Shown piece after piece: positions 33,100 to 45,900 of a stretch of 64,000 nt of DNA (its first letter is position 1; the number at the start of each line of letters is the position of its first letter). This DNA is from Stomorhina lunata. Its lineage: Eukaryota; Arthropoda; Insecta; Diptera; Rhiniidae. The DNA is taken from contig OW121741.1 of NCBI GenBank assembly GCA_933228675.1, forward strand, positions 138,287,858 through 138,351,857, given 5' to 3'. The position numbers and the translations under genes are program-made. The notes below the pieces were generated by a model that was not told where the DNA came from, made no database searches, and was given only the letters and a program-made list of their open reading frames with translations.

Positions 33100-33900
33100 T
33101 TTTTTTTTTATGAAAAATGTTTCTTTAGAAAATTTTCTTTATCAAAAATGTTTCTATAGAAAATTTTTTTGTCAAAAATTTTTCTATAGAAAATTTTTTA
33201 TCAAAAATATTTCTATATTTTTTTTTATAAAAAATTTTTGTACTGAACATTTCTTTATCAAAAATTTTTCTAAAGAAAATTTTCTTATCAAAAATTTTTT
33301 TATTAAAAATTTTTCTATAGAAAATTTTTTTATCAAAAATTTTTCCATAGAAAATTTTTTTATCAAAAATTTTTCTATAGAAAATTTTTTTATCAAAAAT
33401 TTTTCTATAGAAAATTGCTTTATCAAAAATTTTTCTATAAAAAATTTTTTTATCAAAAATTTTTCTATAGAAAATTTTTTTATCAAAAATTTTTATATAG
33501 AAAATTTTTCTATAGAAAATTTTTTATCAAAAATATTTCTATATTTCTTTATCAAAAATTTTTGTACTGAACATTTTTTTTATCAAAAATTTTTCTAAAG
33601 AAAATTTGCTTATCAAAAATTTTTCTATAGAAAATTTATTCATCAAAAATTTTGCTATAGAAAATGTTTTTTTCAAAAATTTTTCTTTTGAAAATTTTAT
33701 TATCGAAAATTTTTCTATAAAAGGTTTGAAAATTTTTTGATATAAAAATATTTTTATCGAAAATTTTTATACAAAAATATTTTTATCAAAAATTTTCTAT
33801 AAAATATAATTTTTATCGAACAATTTTCCATAGAATAATATTTTTATTATACATTTTTCTATAAAAAATTTTTTATTAAAAAATATAATAATCTGAAATT
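33100..33900 (+). repeat. 30 bp minisatellite array, open on both strands
   Basis: Units of 30 bp combine ATAGAAAATTTTTTTATC and AAAAATTTTTCT. Because 30 is a multiple of three, the array reads as a repeating 10-residue pattern on the plus strand (NFSIENFFIK-like, 33062-33598) and another on the minus strand (33184-33486). Composition and decay on both sides argue for satellite DNA, not a gene. Confidence 0.9.
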
Positions 33901-34227
33901 GTTTAATATTAAAATTTATTACTGTTTTGGAAAATATTCTTAATATTTACGAAAATATTCCCAATGTTTACAAAAATAATAGTGTCGTGGCAACAATGTT
34001 CGAGATTATATTTCTTTGTTCTCTCTAACCATGTATTTTGTTGCTAAAATTGGATTTTGATTTGTTTCTTGCCTATTTTGTTTTTGTCTTTTCTTTTCTT
34101 TAACAAAGCGGCACCAACCAACTCTGTTAACATCCAAATTCCAACTGAATGATTTTAATACTCTTTTTCACGAGTTTTATTAACGATCGTGGTATTTACG
34201 AAATATAAAGAATGCATCGGCTACTGG
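33901..34227. other. Unassigned AT-rich stretch
   Basis: No ORF or repeat was recognised between the array and the 62 bp insertion. It ends with CATCGGCTACTGGT (34215-34228), the left copy of a 14 bp direct repeat. Confidence 0.4.
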
Positions 34228-34300
34228 TTCATTGTCTGAAGTTGGAAGCAATTACAAAATCACAAAAAAGAAACAAAAACGAAAAACATCGGCTACTGGT
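34215..34300 (+). mobile_element. Copied 62 bp segment flanked by 14 bp direct repeats
   Basis: Bases 34228-34289 are identical to 31283-31344. They sit between two perfect copies of CATCGGCTACTGGT (34215-34228 and 34287-34300). The A-rich 3' half resembles a tail. The structure is that of a retroposed or repair-templated insertion with target duplication. The source locus lacks these flanks, so the direction of copying is 31.3 to 34.2 kb. Confidence 0.8.
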
Positions 34301-34379
34301 GGTATAGGCTGCCTACTACTGCTTGTGAGTGTTCGTGATAACTGTGTTCTCACAACTCAATTTAGCAACTAATTCTAGA

Positions 34380-34862
34380 TCTCGATTTTATGATTCATTC
34401 ATGTTTTATCTATAATAGACCCAATCATAAACAGGACCGGTCCATGATTGAATAAATATGATTACCAGATTTTGATGTCATCTGCAAAGAAGTATTAGAA
34501 CTTTCTCATAGAAGATCACCTGAACTAATCATGACAGGGGTTGTTGTAGATTGGATATCTACATTCTTATTGCGCGATCTTCTATGAAACTCGATATTAA
34601 ACAAGTGAAGGTACTACCGACACCAAAAGCAACAAGTTTCGATAAAAGAGCTTGTGTTGGCTTTAAGGTCAGTGCTGAAATACCATCCAGCCTAGAAGAC
34701 TTGCTTATGCTGAGATTACCTAAAGCCCTTTCTACTGCACGAGCTCGAAAACTATCTTTGACGTAGTTTAAGACGCTCTAGGGACGTATCTTGACAGCTT
34801 TCCGGTATGAGTGAATTATTTGAAAATAATTTATCTACAAAATTAGCCTTAACAACCGGGTC
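34380..34862 (-). pseudogene. Internally deleted LINE copy
   Basis: Plus-strand sequence parallels the intact LINE from about 3260 to 3610 (CCATGATTGAAT, CATCTGCAAA, GACACCAAAAGCAA.AAGTTT, GATAAAAGAGCT), then jumps to about 3990-4210 (GACCAGTGCTGGAATGCCATCC counterpart, CTTGCTTATGCTGAGAT, GCACG.GC.CGAAA, AACCGGGTC). About 380 bp including RT motif A is missing. Stops and indels break the frame. Confidence 0.85.
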
Positions 34863-34866
34863 GGCA

Positions 34867-34902
34867 CCTCACGGTCTCAGACATATGCCTGAGAGTGCGA
34901 GG
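34867..34902. other. Imperfect hairpin
   Basis: CCTCACGGTCTCAG pairs with CTGAGAGTGCGAGG at 11 of 14 positions around an 8 base loop. It lies immediately beyond the end of LINE homology and may belong to another element. Confidence 0.4.
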
Positions 34903-36003
34903 TAAGGAATTAGGCGAGGGTGTTAAGTTGGTGATCTTTACTGCACAAAAGATGTCTTGGTCCTTCGGTAAAAAACCTATTTCATATTATCTGATTTCGC
35001 CTAATCAAACATGAAATTTCATAAGAATTTTTAAAATCTAACATCTGTAACAACACTGAACTGTCATTAAATTCTAAAATCTACAAATATCTCAACAAAT
35101 TAATTAGGTATACAAATTTTCCATACGCCACAATTTTCGTTTCTAATTACAGCTGACATTTAGGTGTGGAAATAAATAGAGCTTCAATTAATAAGATCGT
35201 AACATTTCTCTGTACCAAAGTGTGAAATTAAAAAACGAAACGAAAAACTTTCAATTCATTAAATAAAAATGATACATTAATAATATTTATAATAAATAAA
35301 TAAATATTGAAATATCTAGAAAATGAAATGAAATATTTCGCAACTACAAAAACAAACACGTGTGTTCTATTTAAACGAAACTGAACCGAATACGAAGGCA
35401 AGCAAATCATTCAGATTTGAAATTTTTGAAATTTAATATCAGCAAGAGACGATGACCGCAAAATCAAAATCGAACAAAAAAAAAAAACAAACTGAAAATT
35501 TAAATTTATTTTCAATAAAAACAATTCAAAATGACAGTTGCAAAAAAAGGGAGAACAAAAAAAAGTTTCATCAATTCTATTTGTGATGATCTTTAGTAGA
35601 AACTGAAATTTAATATCGGGCAACTTAATGTGTCATAGGCAATTTGTTTAATAAAATGATCTTCGGTGATCTCAACTGATTAGTTTTAGTTTAATAAAGC
35701 AAAAACTAAAAATAACAATAAAAACATTAAAAGTATGATTACAAATTTTATAAATATCTTTTCAGAATCTGCTTCAATCAAGCAGCTTTCAGCACTCGTG
35801 TCAATTATGGAAAAGTGTCAAAATTGTTTAACACTTCAATGAGCAATTTTATTTGAACAAAATGCTCCTCATTCTCCGATGGTTATAGACAGATGTAGAC
35901 GGACGTATAGAGGAGATTGAGGTTTTTAATTGTAAAAAAAACTTAAACAGACTAATAACTTTCCCTTAAGCCCGTGGTCAAATCGAGAAAAAAAAGAAAT
36001 AAG
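34903..36003. other. Unique AT-rich island
   Basis: No gene recognised. GAAATTTAATATC occurs at about 35427 and 35606, bracketing a stretch with poly(A/G) runs. GATC sites cluster near 35586-35672. Frames at 35228-35410 and 35411-35623 are AT-rich and motif-free. Confidence 0.4.
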
Positions 36004-36414
36004 AGTGTTATATTCGGCTGTGCCGAATCTTGTATACCCACCATTAAGATGTACGAGAGTGCAGCTAATTCAAAATGTTAACCAAATGTGGTATTGTTGG
36101 TAATATATTTGGACTATATAGTTACTGTAGTTTAACATTTAAAAGCATCTATGTGGTTTCCCAAGTATTTAACTTGGACAAAATGCTGTTCCATAACCGA
36201 ATATGGTTTTACATTAATAAGTTGTTTCGTTGTGCCATAAACATGTTGATAGCAACACGGCAGGTTCATATATTTTGTTAGGAGTTCCTAATGCATCTAC
36301 CGTGTATAAAGTCTGGACCTAACATTGATAGCTATCAATCAATTTCGTAGATGCAATCTTAATATACAAAATGTACTCTTTTTGATTGTAGATATAAAAA
36401 GGGGATGTTATATA

Positions 36415-37145
36415 TATAAGAACAAGTCTAGTCCGACCATACGATACCCTTCACCACTAAGGTCAAAGGTGTTATTTTTCCTGTATAAAGACAAATATTT
36501 GCCATCATACAAACATTTTCTCAAAACTTATATATTTAACCTGTTTCCGTCATTTGGACTTATATGAGAGCTAGGGTGAAATGTGGACCGATTATCTCGA
36601 AATTTGGCAAATTCATAAACTCAAAATTTTCATTATCTTTAGATTTACGACCGTTTTAGTGATTTTTGTCTCATTTAGTGCGTTTTTAAAGAAGAGTTTG
36701 TATGGGAGCTATGGTCAAATGTAAACCGATTTCAACGAAATTTGGTAGAGTGATTTAAGTTGACATAGGCAGTATTTGTTTTAAATTTCATGAAAAAATA
36801 TTGATATTTGTGGCCAATATATCAATTCCGGGAAGTAGGACCTATAGGAGGTACCAAAAATAATGTACCGATTTTGACCAATTTCAATAGCCATTATCAA
36901 AAAAATGATCGGTGCCAAATTTCATCAAATTATCTTTAGAATTGTGACCTGTAGTTTGATTACAAGGTTTACATGGGGGTCCAGCCAGCCAGCCAGAGGG
37001 ACGGACATCGCTAAATCGACTCGTCGAAAGTGATTCTAAGCCTATTGGTATACTAAAAGGTGGGTCTAAGATAAATATTTCTATGCGTTACATACATCAG
37101 CACAAACTTATAATACCCTTTTCACCTATGGTGGTGAAGGGTATA
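36415..37145 (+). mobile_element. Dispersed element 'B', nested in A
   Basis: Begins AACAAGTCTAGTCCGACC, then GATACCCTTCACCACTAAGG, and ends GGTGGTGAAGGGTATA (37130-37145). It is the reverse complement of the 62.58-63.5 kb element. Internal blocks GGACGGACATCGCTAAATCG and GCGTTACATACATCAGCACA are shared. CAGCCAGCCAGCCAGAGGGACGGAC (about 36993-37016) is a short GTCY/GGCT-type microsatellite in the position where the A element has its long one. Confidence 0.7.
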
Positions 37146-38082
37146 ACTATTTATAGCCAAATGTCGACCGATTGTTACAAAATTGAATATACTGGCTGAT
37201 ATTAATATAAAGTTTATTTGTACAAAATTTAGTGGCCATAGCTGCCATAGTTTATTATTCAACAGCTTTTAACTGGCGTTTATGATATTTTAGTGGTTGC
37301 CGGGAGCGGTTTTTATATGAAAGCTATGGTCAGAAATGGACCGATTTCTATTAAATTTGACATACTGACTGAAAGTTGCATAAAACTTCTCTAAATTAAG
37401 TGGTCATAGATTTTACAGTTTTATTTAATTTATCAGAATAAATGTGATTCCCGGGGCAGGGTTATATGGGAGCTCTAACTAAATGTGAACCGATTTTACA
37501 CATTTTCAGCACACAATTTCTATAACATATGGAAAATTTTGCTAAATTTTGTCTCTCTAGCTCTTGTAGTTAAGGAGCTATCGTGCTTTTCTCTGACGGA
37601 CAGACGGACATAAACCCCCTTTTCTTTTTGTATTTTTGTGTTTCCGTAAGTTTTTTATATGGGAGCTATGGTCAAATGGTGACCAATTGTGACAAAATTT
37701 TGTACACTGGTTGGCATTGACATAAGACCTCCTCGTGCTAAATTTATTGGTTATATCTGTTATAGTTTTAGATTTATTGGCACTTAAGTGTTTTTTAGGT
37801 GAAATTTTGTATGTTTCCGTAAGTTTTTTGTATGGGAGTTATGACTAAATATGAACCGATTTTGATGAAATTTTATATGCTGCCTAGGGCTTATACAAAA
37901 TTATTCCAAATTTTATCATCATAACTATTATAGTTTGTTATTTATTAGCAAAATAAGCGATTAGCGTAGGCGAGGTTATACAGGAGTTATGGTCAAATGT
38001 AAACCGATTTTGCCCAATTTCAATACCAAAATTTTCTCAGAGATGAAGAATGTTTTTCGTTTAGGCGTTATCGTGATTTCAA

Positions 38083-38823
<741 letters not shown>

Positions 38824-38955
38824 ATCGCTCAATCGTCTTAGAATTTCACAAAGATTCAGAATATATATCGTTTTTGATTTTTGAGCCAATATTAAGGAAA
38901 TTACAAACGGAATGACAATCTCAATATACCCCCCAATCTTTTTGATGGTGAGTAT

Positions 38956-41329
38956 AAAAACTTTTAGAAATTAATTTAATATTTGTAGTTTATAATATAA
39001 AACCTACCTCACATTTTGTGGTGAGATTTTATAAAGTTCTTGTATAAAAAAAACACAACAATTTCAATTTTTTTTTAATTCTCCTTTTTTACACAAAATC
39101 ATCAAAAGAATAAACAAAAAATAAAGAAACACTTAATATTAAATTTAAGATTACTTAATTTACCTAAATTACCCTTAATTCACGCGCTGAAGTGTGTTAA
39201 ATTGGTACCCCCAACCATAAATGTTCGATATAAACGAAATGATCGTACACGATCAAGAGAGAGAAAGAACACCATGGAGCCACATTAAGAACAAAAGCAA
39301 CAGATCATTCATTCAGCCAAAGGAAACCAAAAAAAAAAGTCCAAAAATCAGTTTTCAAAATACATATAAGCCAAAAACTCGAAATTTTTTAGGAGGTACG
39401 AGTAGTTTGAATTCTATGGCTTAAGAAAACATTATAAAACGATCGAATTCTTTGTAACACACCAGTTTTTATGTTGGTTTGTATCTTTGTCGTTTTTGAT
39501 GTTGTGGAAGGAAATATATTGTTTTTTTTTTGTTTCCAGATTCAGTTGTTGCAACGTTTGCATATTGCCACCCTGACGGTTCCATGGCCAATCAACGCCT
39601 AAGGCTAAAAATGGTGCCGTTGTTGCCACACATTAGTACCAGCAACATTCAAAACATTCACATCTTCATTTGTTTTGTTGTTAACAAATATTGTTGTTGT
39701 TGCTGCTGCTATTTCGTTTGTTTGTTTGTTGCTTGTATTTTTATTTGGTGTTGTTCAGGCCTTGTCCAGTAACACAACATTATTGTTGCATGCAATAATC
39801 GTAGTTTTTACTTTTTTTTGAAAACCTTTTTGAAAAATCCTTTTTGGAACGTTTATATTTGGCAGCCAACTTCAGCTCAGCCGGAGGTCCCCAAACAAAT
39901 AAAGATGTTGTTGTTTCGTGACTTTGGTCTAAGCTCCGAAAAAAACTCCTTTTTCTTTTCATTGAGGTTTTTGGCTTTTTTTCAAGCTGCGAAAATGAAG
40001 GCATCAGAAAAAGGTTGAAATTCATTCTAGGCTTTAAAATATTACACATGTTTTTGTAAATGTTCTTTAAGAACACTTTTTGTTTTCGAAACAATTTCAA
40101 TTTAGTTTTGAATATTTTTTGCCCTTAAATTAAAAAAAAAATCCATTTAATGGACATTCCTTTATATATGTATGTAAGTAGTGTTTAATTTAGTGTTGGT
40201 TTTGAAAAGCTACACACATTTTTTAATACAATTCAATGTGAGAGGAATTTGAACTCGTGATGTTTTAATGACTTTTTTCAAAACTTCACATAAATTTTCG
40301 AAATTTTAAAATATAAACTTTCTTATACTTTTTTTCTAACTTTAAAATGTTCCAGCACAAAACCAAATTTCTTAAGAGATGGTTTTTCAATTCGGATTAT
40401 TTTACACAAAGTAAATAGTGGTATTCAATTGTGTTGTTTATTATTTTTCGAGACAGATTATTTAATTTAGTGTAGTAATCTTGCATTATGACCAATTTGG
40501 AATATAAAGGTCAATTAGTTAACAAGGAAGCTATGACAAAACAGGGCAAGTGCAGAATATATATTTTATTTTCCTGACCAAAAAAGCTTCTGCAAAAGTT
40601 ACTCGACGCAACCTTTAGCCTAATTCTGTGGCTTCCAACCACAAAGTGTTGTCGGGGCTTCATAGTGAGAGTAAACTGTCAGAACGTTTCTTTTCTAAAC
40701 GGGTCACACCTCTCCGGATGAACACATTCTCGGATAGGCGCTTACCTATCATTTAACGAATTTTACGCTTTTTGTCTTATCTGGAATTTGTATTAAGAAC
40801 TAAATTTCCTTGTTATATTAATATAAACTTTTATGAGCTTCATATGAGAATAAAGGTAGAAGGCCAATGCATGCGGCAAGCGGCTGCGAGCTGTTTTTTG
40901 ATTTGTCAAATTTGAAGCGGCAATGGAAAAAGTAGAACTTTGTTCAACTTTTCCGCGCGGCAGATTTTTTCAGTGCTGCCAGATTTAATTATTTCCTACT
41001 CAAATATTTTTTTATATAAATATTTTTGTAAACAAACGCACATTTTTTGTACTGACAACACTACGACCGCCCGCAGCCGCATGCCACGTGTATTAAACAA
41101 TAAAAAGGTACTAAAGTCAAAAAACTGTACAAAATTTGTTTTTTTAGATATTCTTAACAAAAAAGATACTTTTGATTTACAAATGTGTCAAAATTGTTTT
41201 ATTTTATTTGCTGTTAAAAAAAGCGAAATCAGATGGAAACTAATTTTTTTGCACGATTTGTCACATATTCAATAAGGCCTAAAACCCAAACTAGGTCGTT
41301 TCTAGAGTTTTTTTAGTGTAACAGAGTAT
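38956..41329. other. Unique island, no confident gene
   Basis: Contains ATGATC/GATC sites at 39238-39262, a T-rich tract followed by CAG at about 39518-39539 that looks like a splice acceptor but leads to no recognisable exon, GTT/GCT repeats near 39690-39715, and a possible MITE at 40875-41085. Frames at 39780-40100 and 40940-41275 have no domain I recognise. Confidence 0.4.
40875..41085. mobile_element. Possible short MITE or foldback
   Basis: GGCAAGCGGCTGCGAGC (40875-40891) is an inverted match, 15 of 17, to GCCCGCAGCCGCATGCC (41069-41085). The arms are strikingly GC-rich for this window. No clear target duplication was found. Confidence 0.4.
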
Positions 41330-42960
41330 TATCCTAAAAGTATGCTGCAGAAATGCTTCTGAATTTGTTGGGAGATCTACGGCAATCAAGGGCTGATATT
41401 GAATTCGGGAGGAAAGAATTCAGGGACTTAATGCCAGCTTGACTATTATAAACCCCACTGCTTTGTTCTTAATGTCCAAAATTTCGGCCAAAAGAATACA
41501 GTGATCAGGTATCTATATTTAGCTGTAGGTTTTTGAAGTATACCCTGAAGACTACATGATTATTGAGTTGAGAGGCATCAGTGCAGCTATACATTCCTAT
41601 ATGGTATAAGAATCGTTTCAAAGTTATTCATTTTCGACCATTCGGATAGATCTCTTAACTGTAGCAGATTTTACTTGTCATTTGTTGGATCAAATCGAGT
41701 AAGTGCGGTACTTAAATTTTTGAAGAACCAGCCCCGGACGACATGACTGTATAGCATTATCTGTCATATTTACTTAAATGGCCTATATATTTACAACACT
41801 TTAAGATAAAAGGTCGAGCATTTTTTAAAATTCAATGCTCTTTGATCTTGTACGCATATTCTTCAATTTCGTAGGCTGAGCTTTAAAAAGTATTTTCATC
41901 AAAGTTTCAGACGTCCTCTTCTAATATAAGGGGGCCGTTTTTATTAAAATTTTAGCTTTTTCATAGTAATTGTTTTTTCTAGTAGATTACTAGCCCGACG
42001 TCCTTACCCATATTTTTATAGTTCTTATGTGAGAACTCGCAGCATATGTTAGGTCACTACATTAATGGGTGTTACTGTAGTTACCCAGATTATATCAAGA
42101 GGAGATAAGTGTCCACAGTTGAGATGAAGGATAACCAAGATAAGTCTGGGCTTACCATGTTAAGACCAATCAGAACTGTTGCTTGGTATCTAACATTCCC
42201 TACATCACCCAAATCGGTTATATTACCGCTATATACAACCAGTCAAGAATTCCCAATTGCCTTTTTGCACACGCTTTGTGCAACTGGCTTTGTTGTTAAG
42301 CCTGAAATTCAGCTTCTTGTCCAGTAATACTTCAAGGTACTTCACACGATCCATAAATGGGTCTTCAGTGAAAAAAGATAATTCCGCAAGACCTTTACTA
42401 TCCGCCCATTTTGCAATATTAAGAGAAGCCCTCTAAAGGATGACTTCGACTGTAAAAGTAAGAAAAAGCTTTAAAACAACCGCAACATTTGCATATGTGA
42501 TAAGTTTTATACCAATTTCTCTACGAATACCAGACTACCATTCCTATACCAACAAAATTATTCAAACCAGACGACCTTAATTTGGCCCTCGCGTTAACTC
42601 CCAGATTAGATAGAGATTTAGTTATCGCTTCTGAAGATACGTATTTTCTTAAACGCTCCCTCTATGTCTACAAAAGCAACCAAGTTATACTCTTTACTGA
42701 TGTATGAACCTTTAATGAATCACGTCTAGTCACGCAGAGCTATCCCAGTGGATGTTCCCTTGCATGCTTGCTGCTTGACAGGTCACTATTTTTTCTAAGA
42801 TATCTATCAATTAGTCTTGCCAATGTCTTGAGGAAAAACGAATACAGGCTGATTAGCCTAAAAGCTTTCAGTACCGTATGAGAAGGTAGAACAAAAGACT
42901 AATTGATCACATCTCCACGTAGCATTGATATATTGTAAGGTGGATACAGCTTAGGTAATA
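41330..42960 (-). pseudogene. Decayed LINE with RT and RNase H pieces (LOA/I-like)
   Basis: On the minus strand, fragments appear in the order of a LINE polyprotein. Around 42870-42790: KAFRLISLYSFFLKTLARLI, matching the 'AFRPISLTSFLLKTLERLIDR' RT block. Around 42680-42650: VAFVDIEGAFKK, the RT motif A pattern. Around 42340-42240: a YF.VLLDKKLNFRLN block, then CTKRVQKA. Around 41450-41370: NSQAGIKSLNSFLPNSIS with ALDCRRS after it, matching the RNase H 'DSQAAIKAL' region. Stops and frameshifts are frequent. RNase H points to the LOA/I/R1-type group rather than the 2.5 kb LINE. The limits are approximate. Confidence 0.65.
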
Positions 42961-45900
42961 CTTTAAATACAATCACGACAGCAGGCTACACGAACACCGT
43001 CTGCAGAAGCCGCTGGCTGCAATCGTCGCCTCGTAGAGATTCAATAGAAACAGCTGTTTACGAGTGGTGCCAATATCGCGTTTATAAGATAAAAGAAAAG
43101 ACAAAATAACATTTCTTACATTGATAGACATTATATAAATTCATTTTAGTAACTAACCTCCGATATCAATGGTTTCCCTGTACCTGATAGTATATCGAAA
43201 TCAAACAATTCTTATAGAAACATTTGTTGTGATTTTTTATAGTTTGAGAGTTATGGGCTTTTCAAATTTTAGAATTATAAGTCATAACTTTAGAAATTAA
43301 CTTTTTTGGTATCAAACAAAATATTTGATAAGCATGTTTCATAACATGTTAATGTTAATTGTTTATATAAGTTTGCTTCATCGTATTTATGTTAAATAAA
43401 GTTAAGTAGTTTAAATCGCTCATTTATTTCAATATTCTATGGTGTTGACAGCACTAAATCTGTTATTGTCGCCAACAAATATAGAAATTAGTTTAATTTT
43501 GGATACAGCTACAGCAGTGGTTGGTAGGTGTGGCTGTGTTAACGCCACACCTATCTAAATTTGACAGGTTGTAGCTCGTGGCATGCAGTCATAATTGTGT
43601 TTATAGCATAAATCTTAATAAACTATATAGTCAAGTTATTTTTCAGATTAATTTAAGTACATATGTCAAACAGCAAAATCTCTTTAATCGGAATTTACTC
43701 CAAAGAAAACCCCTAATTGCCTAACCCATTACCAAGTAATTAATTACTACTGCTTCGTGGACAAAATTTATGTTATAATTTCCAATTTCATTTTTTGCAA
43801 AACAAAAATAACACTTCCAAACCCCAAGTTCCGAGAAAAGGTTATTTGTCAAATTCGGAATAGCTGAGTTAAATCGGTCAGAAGTCATATTTTTGATACA
43901 ACTTTTTCAAACACTCAATTTGAATTTCGTGACTGAGTACCAAATTGTAGTAGCATTGTGTAATATTTTAAAACTTTTTGTAATGGATATTAATAATGAG
44001 GGTAAGTACTATTCTTTAATGTACTTTTTTAATCAAAATCTATTAAGTTAAATTTTTAGCATTATTTTAAATATCCTATATATTTTAGCGTATTTTTTTT
44101 ATAAGAAAAATTACAGAATATGCAGAAATTCACCTCTGTCCGGGCTAGTTTTTTGACATTACGCAGAAATATCTTTATTGTTCGTAAAAATATACATATT
44201 GTTTAGCAGACTTCAGTAGAATATATATTTTTTTTAATTTTTCAGAACACCCTATTTGAAGGGTAGCCTTTTTTGAGAAGTGGTTATAATACTTGAAGAA
44301 TGAAAAAAACTCGCGTGTTTATGACTACAACTCATCACAAGACTCCGATGATAGTAATAATGTTAGGCAGCTATTTTTACCTTGACATGTAAATATTTTC
44401 ACATCAATTAAAAAGGATTTCAGTATATGCATGTATTTTAGTTTTTAAAATATATTTATCTAATTTAAACAAAATAACCCACACATAAAATAAACCAAAA
44501 ACTGTCATCTTTACATAACATAAAATAATTTTGTCCACCTAGCATGTTCTACGCGACACACTGTGCGATTGTAAAAATTTTTACTGTTTTATAACCTGCT
44601 ACTTTTTCTCCCAACCAATACCATTTTACACTTGAAAATAGTTCAAAAAAGGCAAAAAAAAAAGTAAGTGAAAACCCTTTAAAGCCAACTCTCAAGTAGA
44701 TCAGTTATGAAGACATAAATGACTTAAAGGCCAAACACTTAAAAAATTACACTTCAAATAATAAAATCAAACATGAGTTTAAGCAAAAAAAAAAAAAACA
44801 AACAGAAAAAATACAAGACACACACCTGTAGCTTCATAAAGAAAGAATGAGGATGAAGATGATGAGGCTGAAGCTAAAGTTGTAGCTTAAACTGAGCCCC
44901 GAACTGATAAAGACGATAGAGAATAATTTCAAGTTAAGGCAATACAAAAAATAACTTCAAAACTGGAAGTAAAAAATGCCAAGTGCTGTTTTTTTTTGTT
45001 TCTAAAACGAACACCTACCACGTTGAAATGAAGAAGTTTCGTAAAGAAGAGGTAAATCTCAAAGATTCAATACTTGAGTATTGAAAGTGTTAAATTTTGA
45101 AATGGAAACATAAAGAGAAGAGCCTCTTACAAAGAAGAAATGTAAATAAATAGGGAATGTATAGAGAAGTTAGCACTTCTACTGGAGTGTAAATAAACAA
45201 ATAGTTTCTACTAGAAAGCTACTTTAGATGGCAATGAACTTGAAAGACAAGACATTTATCTATGATCCATGATTTATAAAAAGTTTAAAAGTTTTTCATA
45301 ATTAAAAAATGCCAAAGACCTTAAGCTTGCAAAGAGAAAATTTAAACCTAACAACTAAATGATCAATAATCTTCCCCTATGTCATTAGATCTTTCTTTGG
45401 ATCTGATTATTAAGAGAACACTCCAAAATAACTTAATTTTACTGCTCATCATCATGATCTCTTCTAAAGTTGTCGTTAAGAAATTAATGTCATTTAAGTA
45501 TAAGTATTCCCCCTCTTATGTAGTTTTTGCTTAAGCTCCATAATCAGGTAGTGATCATGAATGATCAGAACTTTGGCTCCTTATGACTGGTTATTAACAA
45601 CTTTTAGCGTTGATTGCATTAAATTTGTCATCGATTTGAAAATCACTTTTATAAGCTGACGGCTGATGAAGATGCAAAAATTTATTGAAAGACACACGTA
45701 TTGGACAAATGGATGAAAAAGGAATGAAAGGACAGACAGAGAGACGGATGAATGAATGGATGTACCAAATCAAAGACAAGTTTAAGGTTTTTTGAAGTTA
45801 AATTTCTTCTTGGTTTCTTGTCATATTTGTTGCCTCATTTTTTAGGTTCATCTTTTTTGTTTGGAATTCTTAAAGTAAATCGAATGAAGTTTGAGTTAAA

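Noticed and set aside
33062..33598. 178-codon frame with repeated NFSIENFFIK-like pattern
   Set aside because: It is a 30 bp satellite period read in frame, with an equally long frame on the opposite strand and no credible start context.
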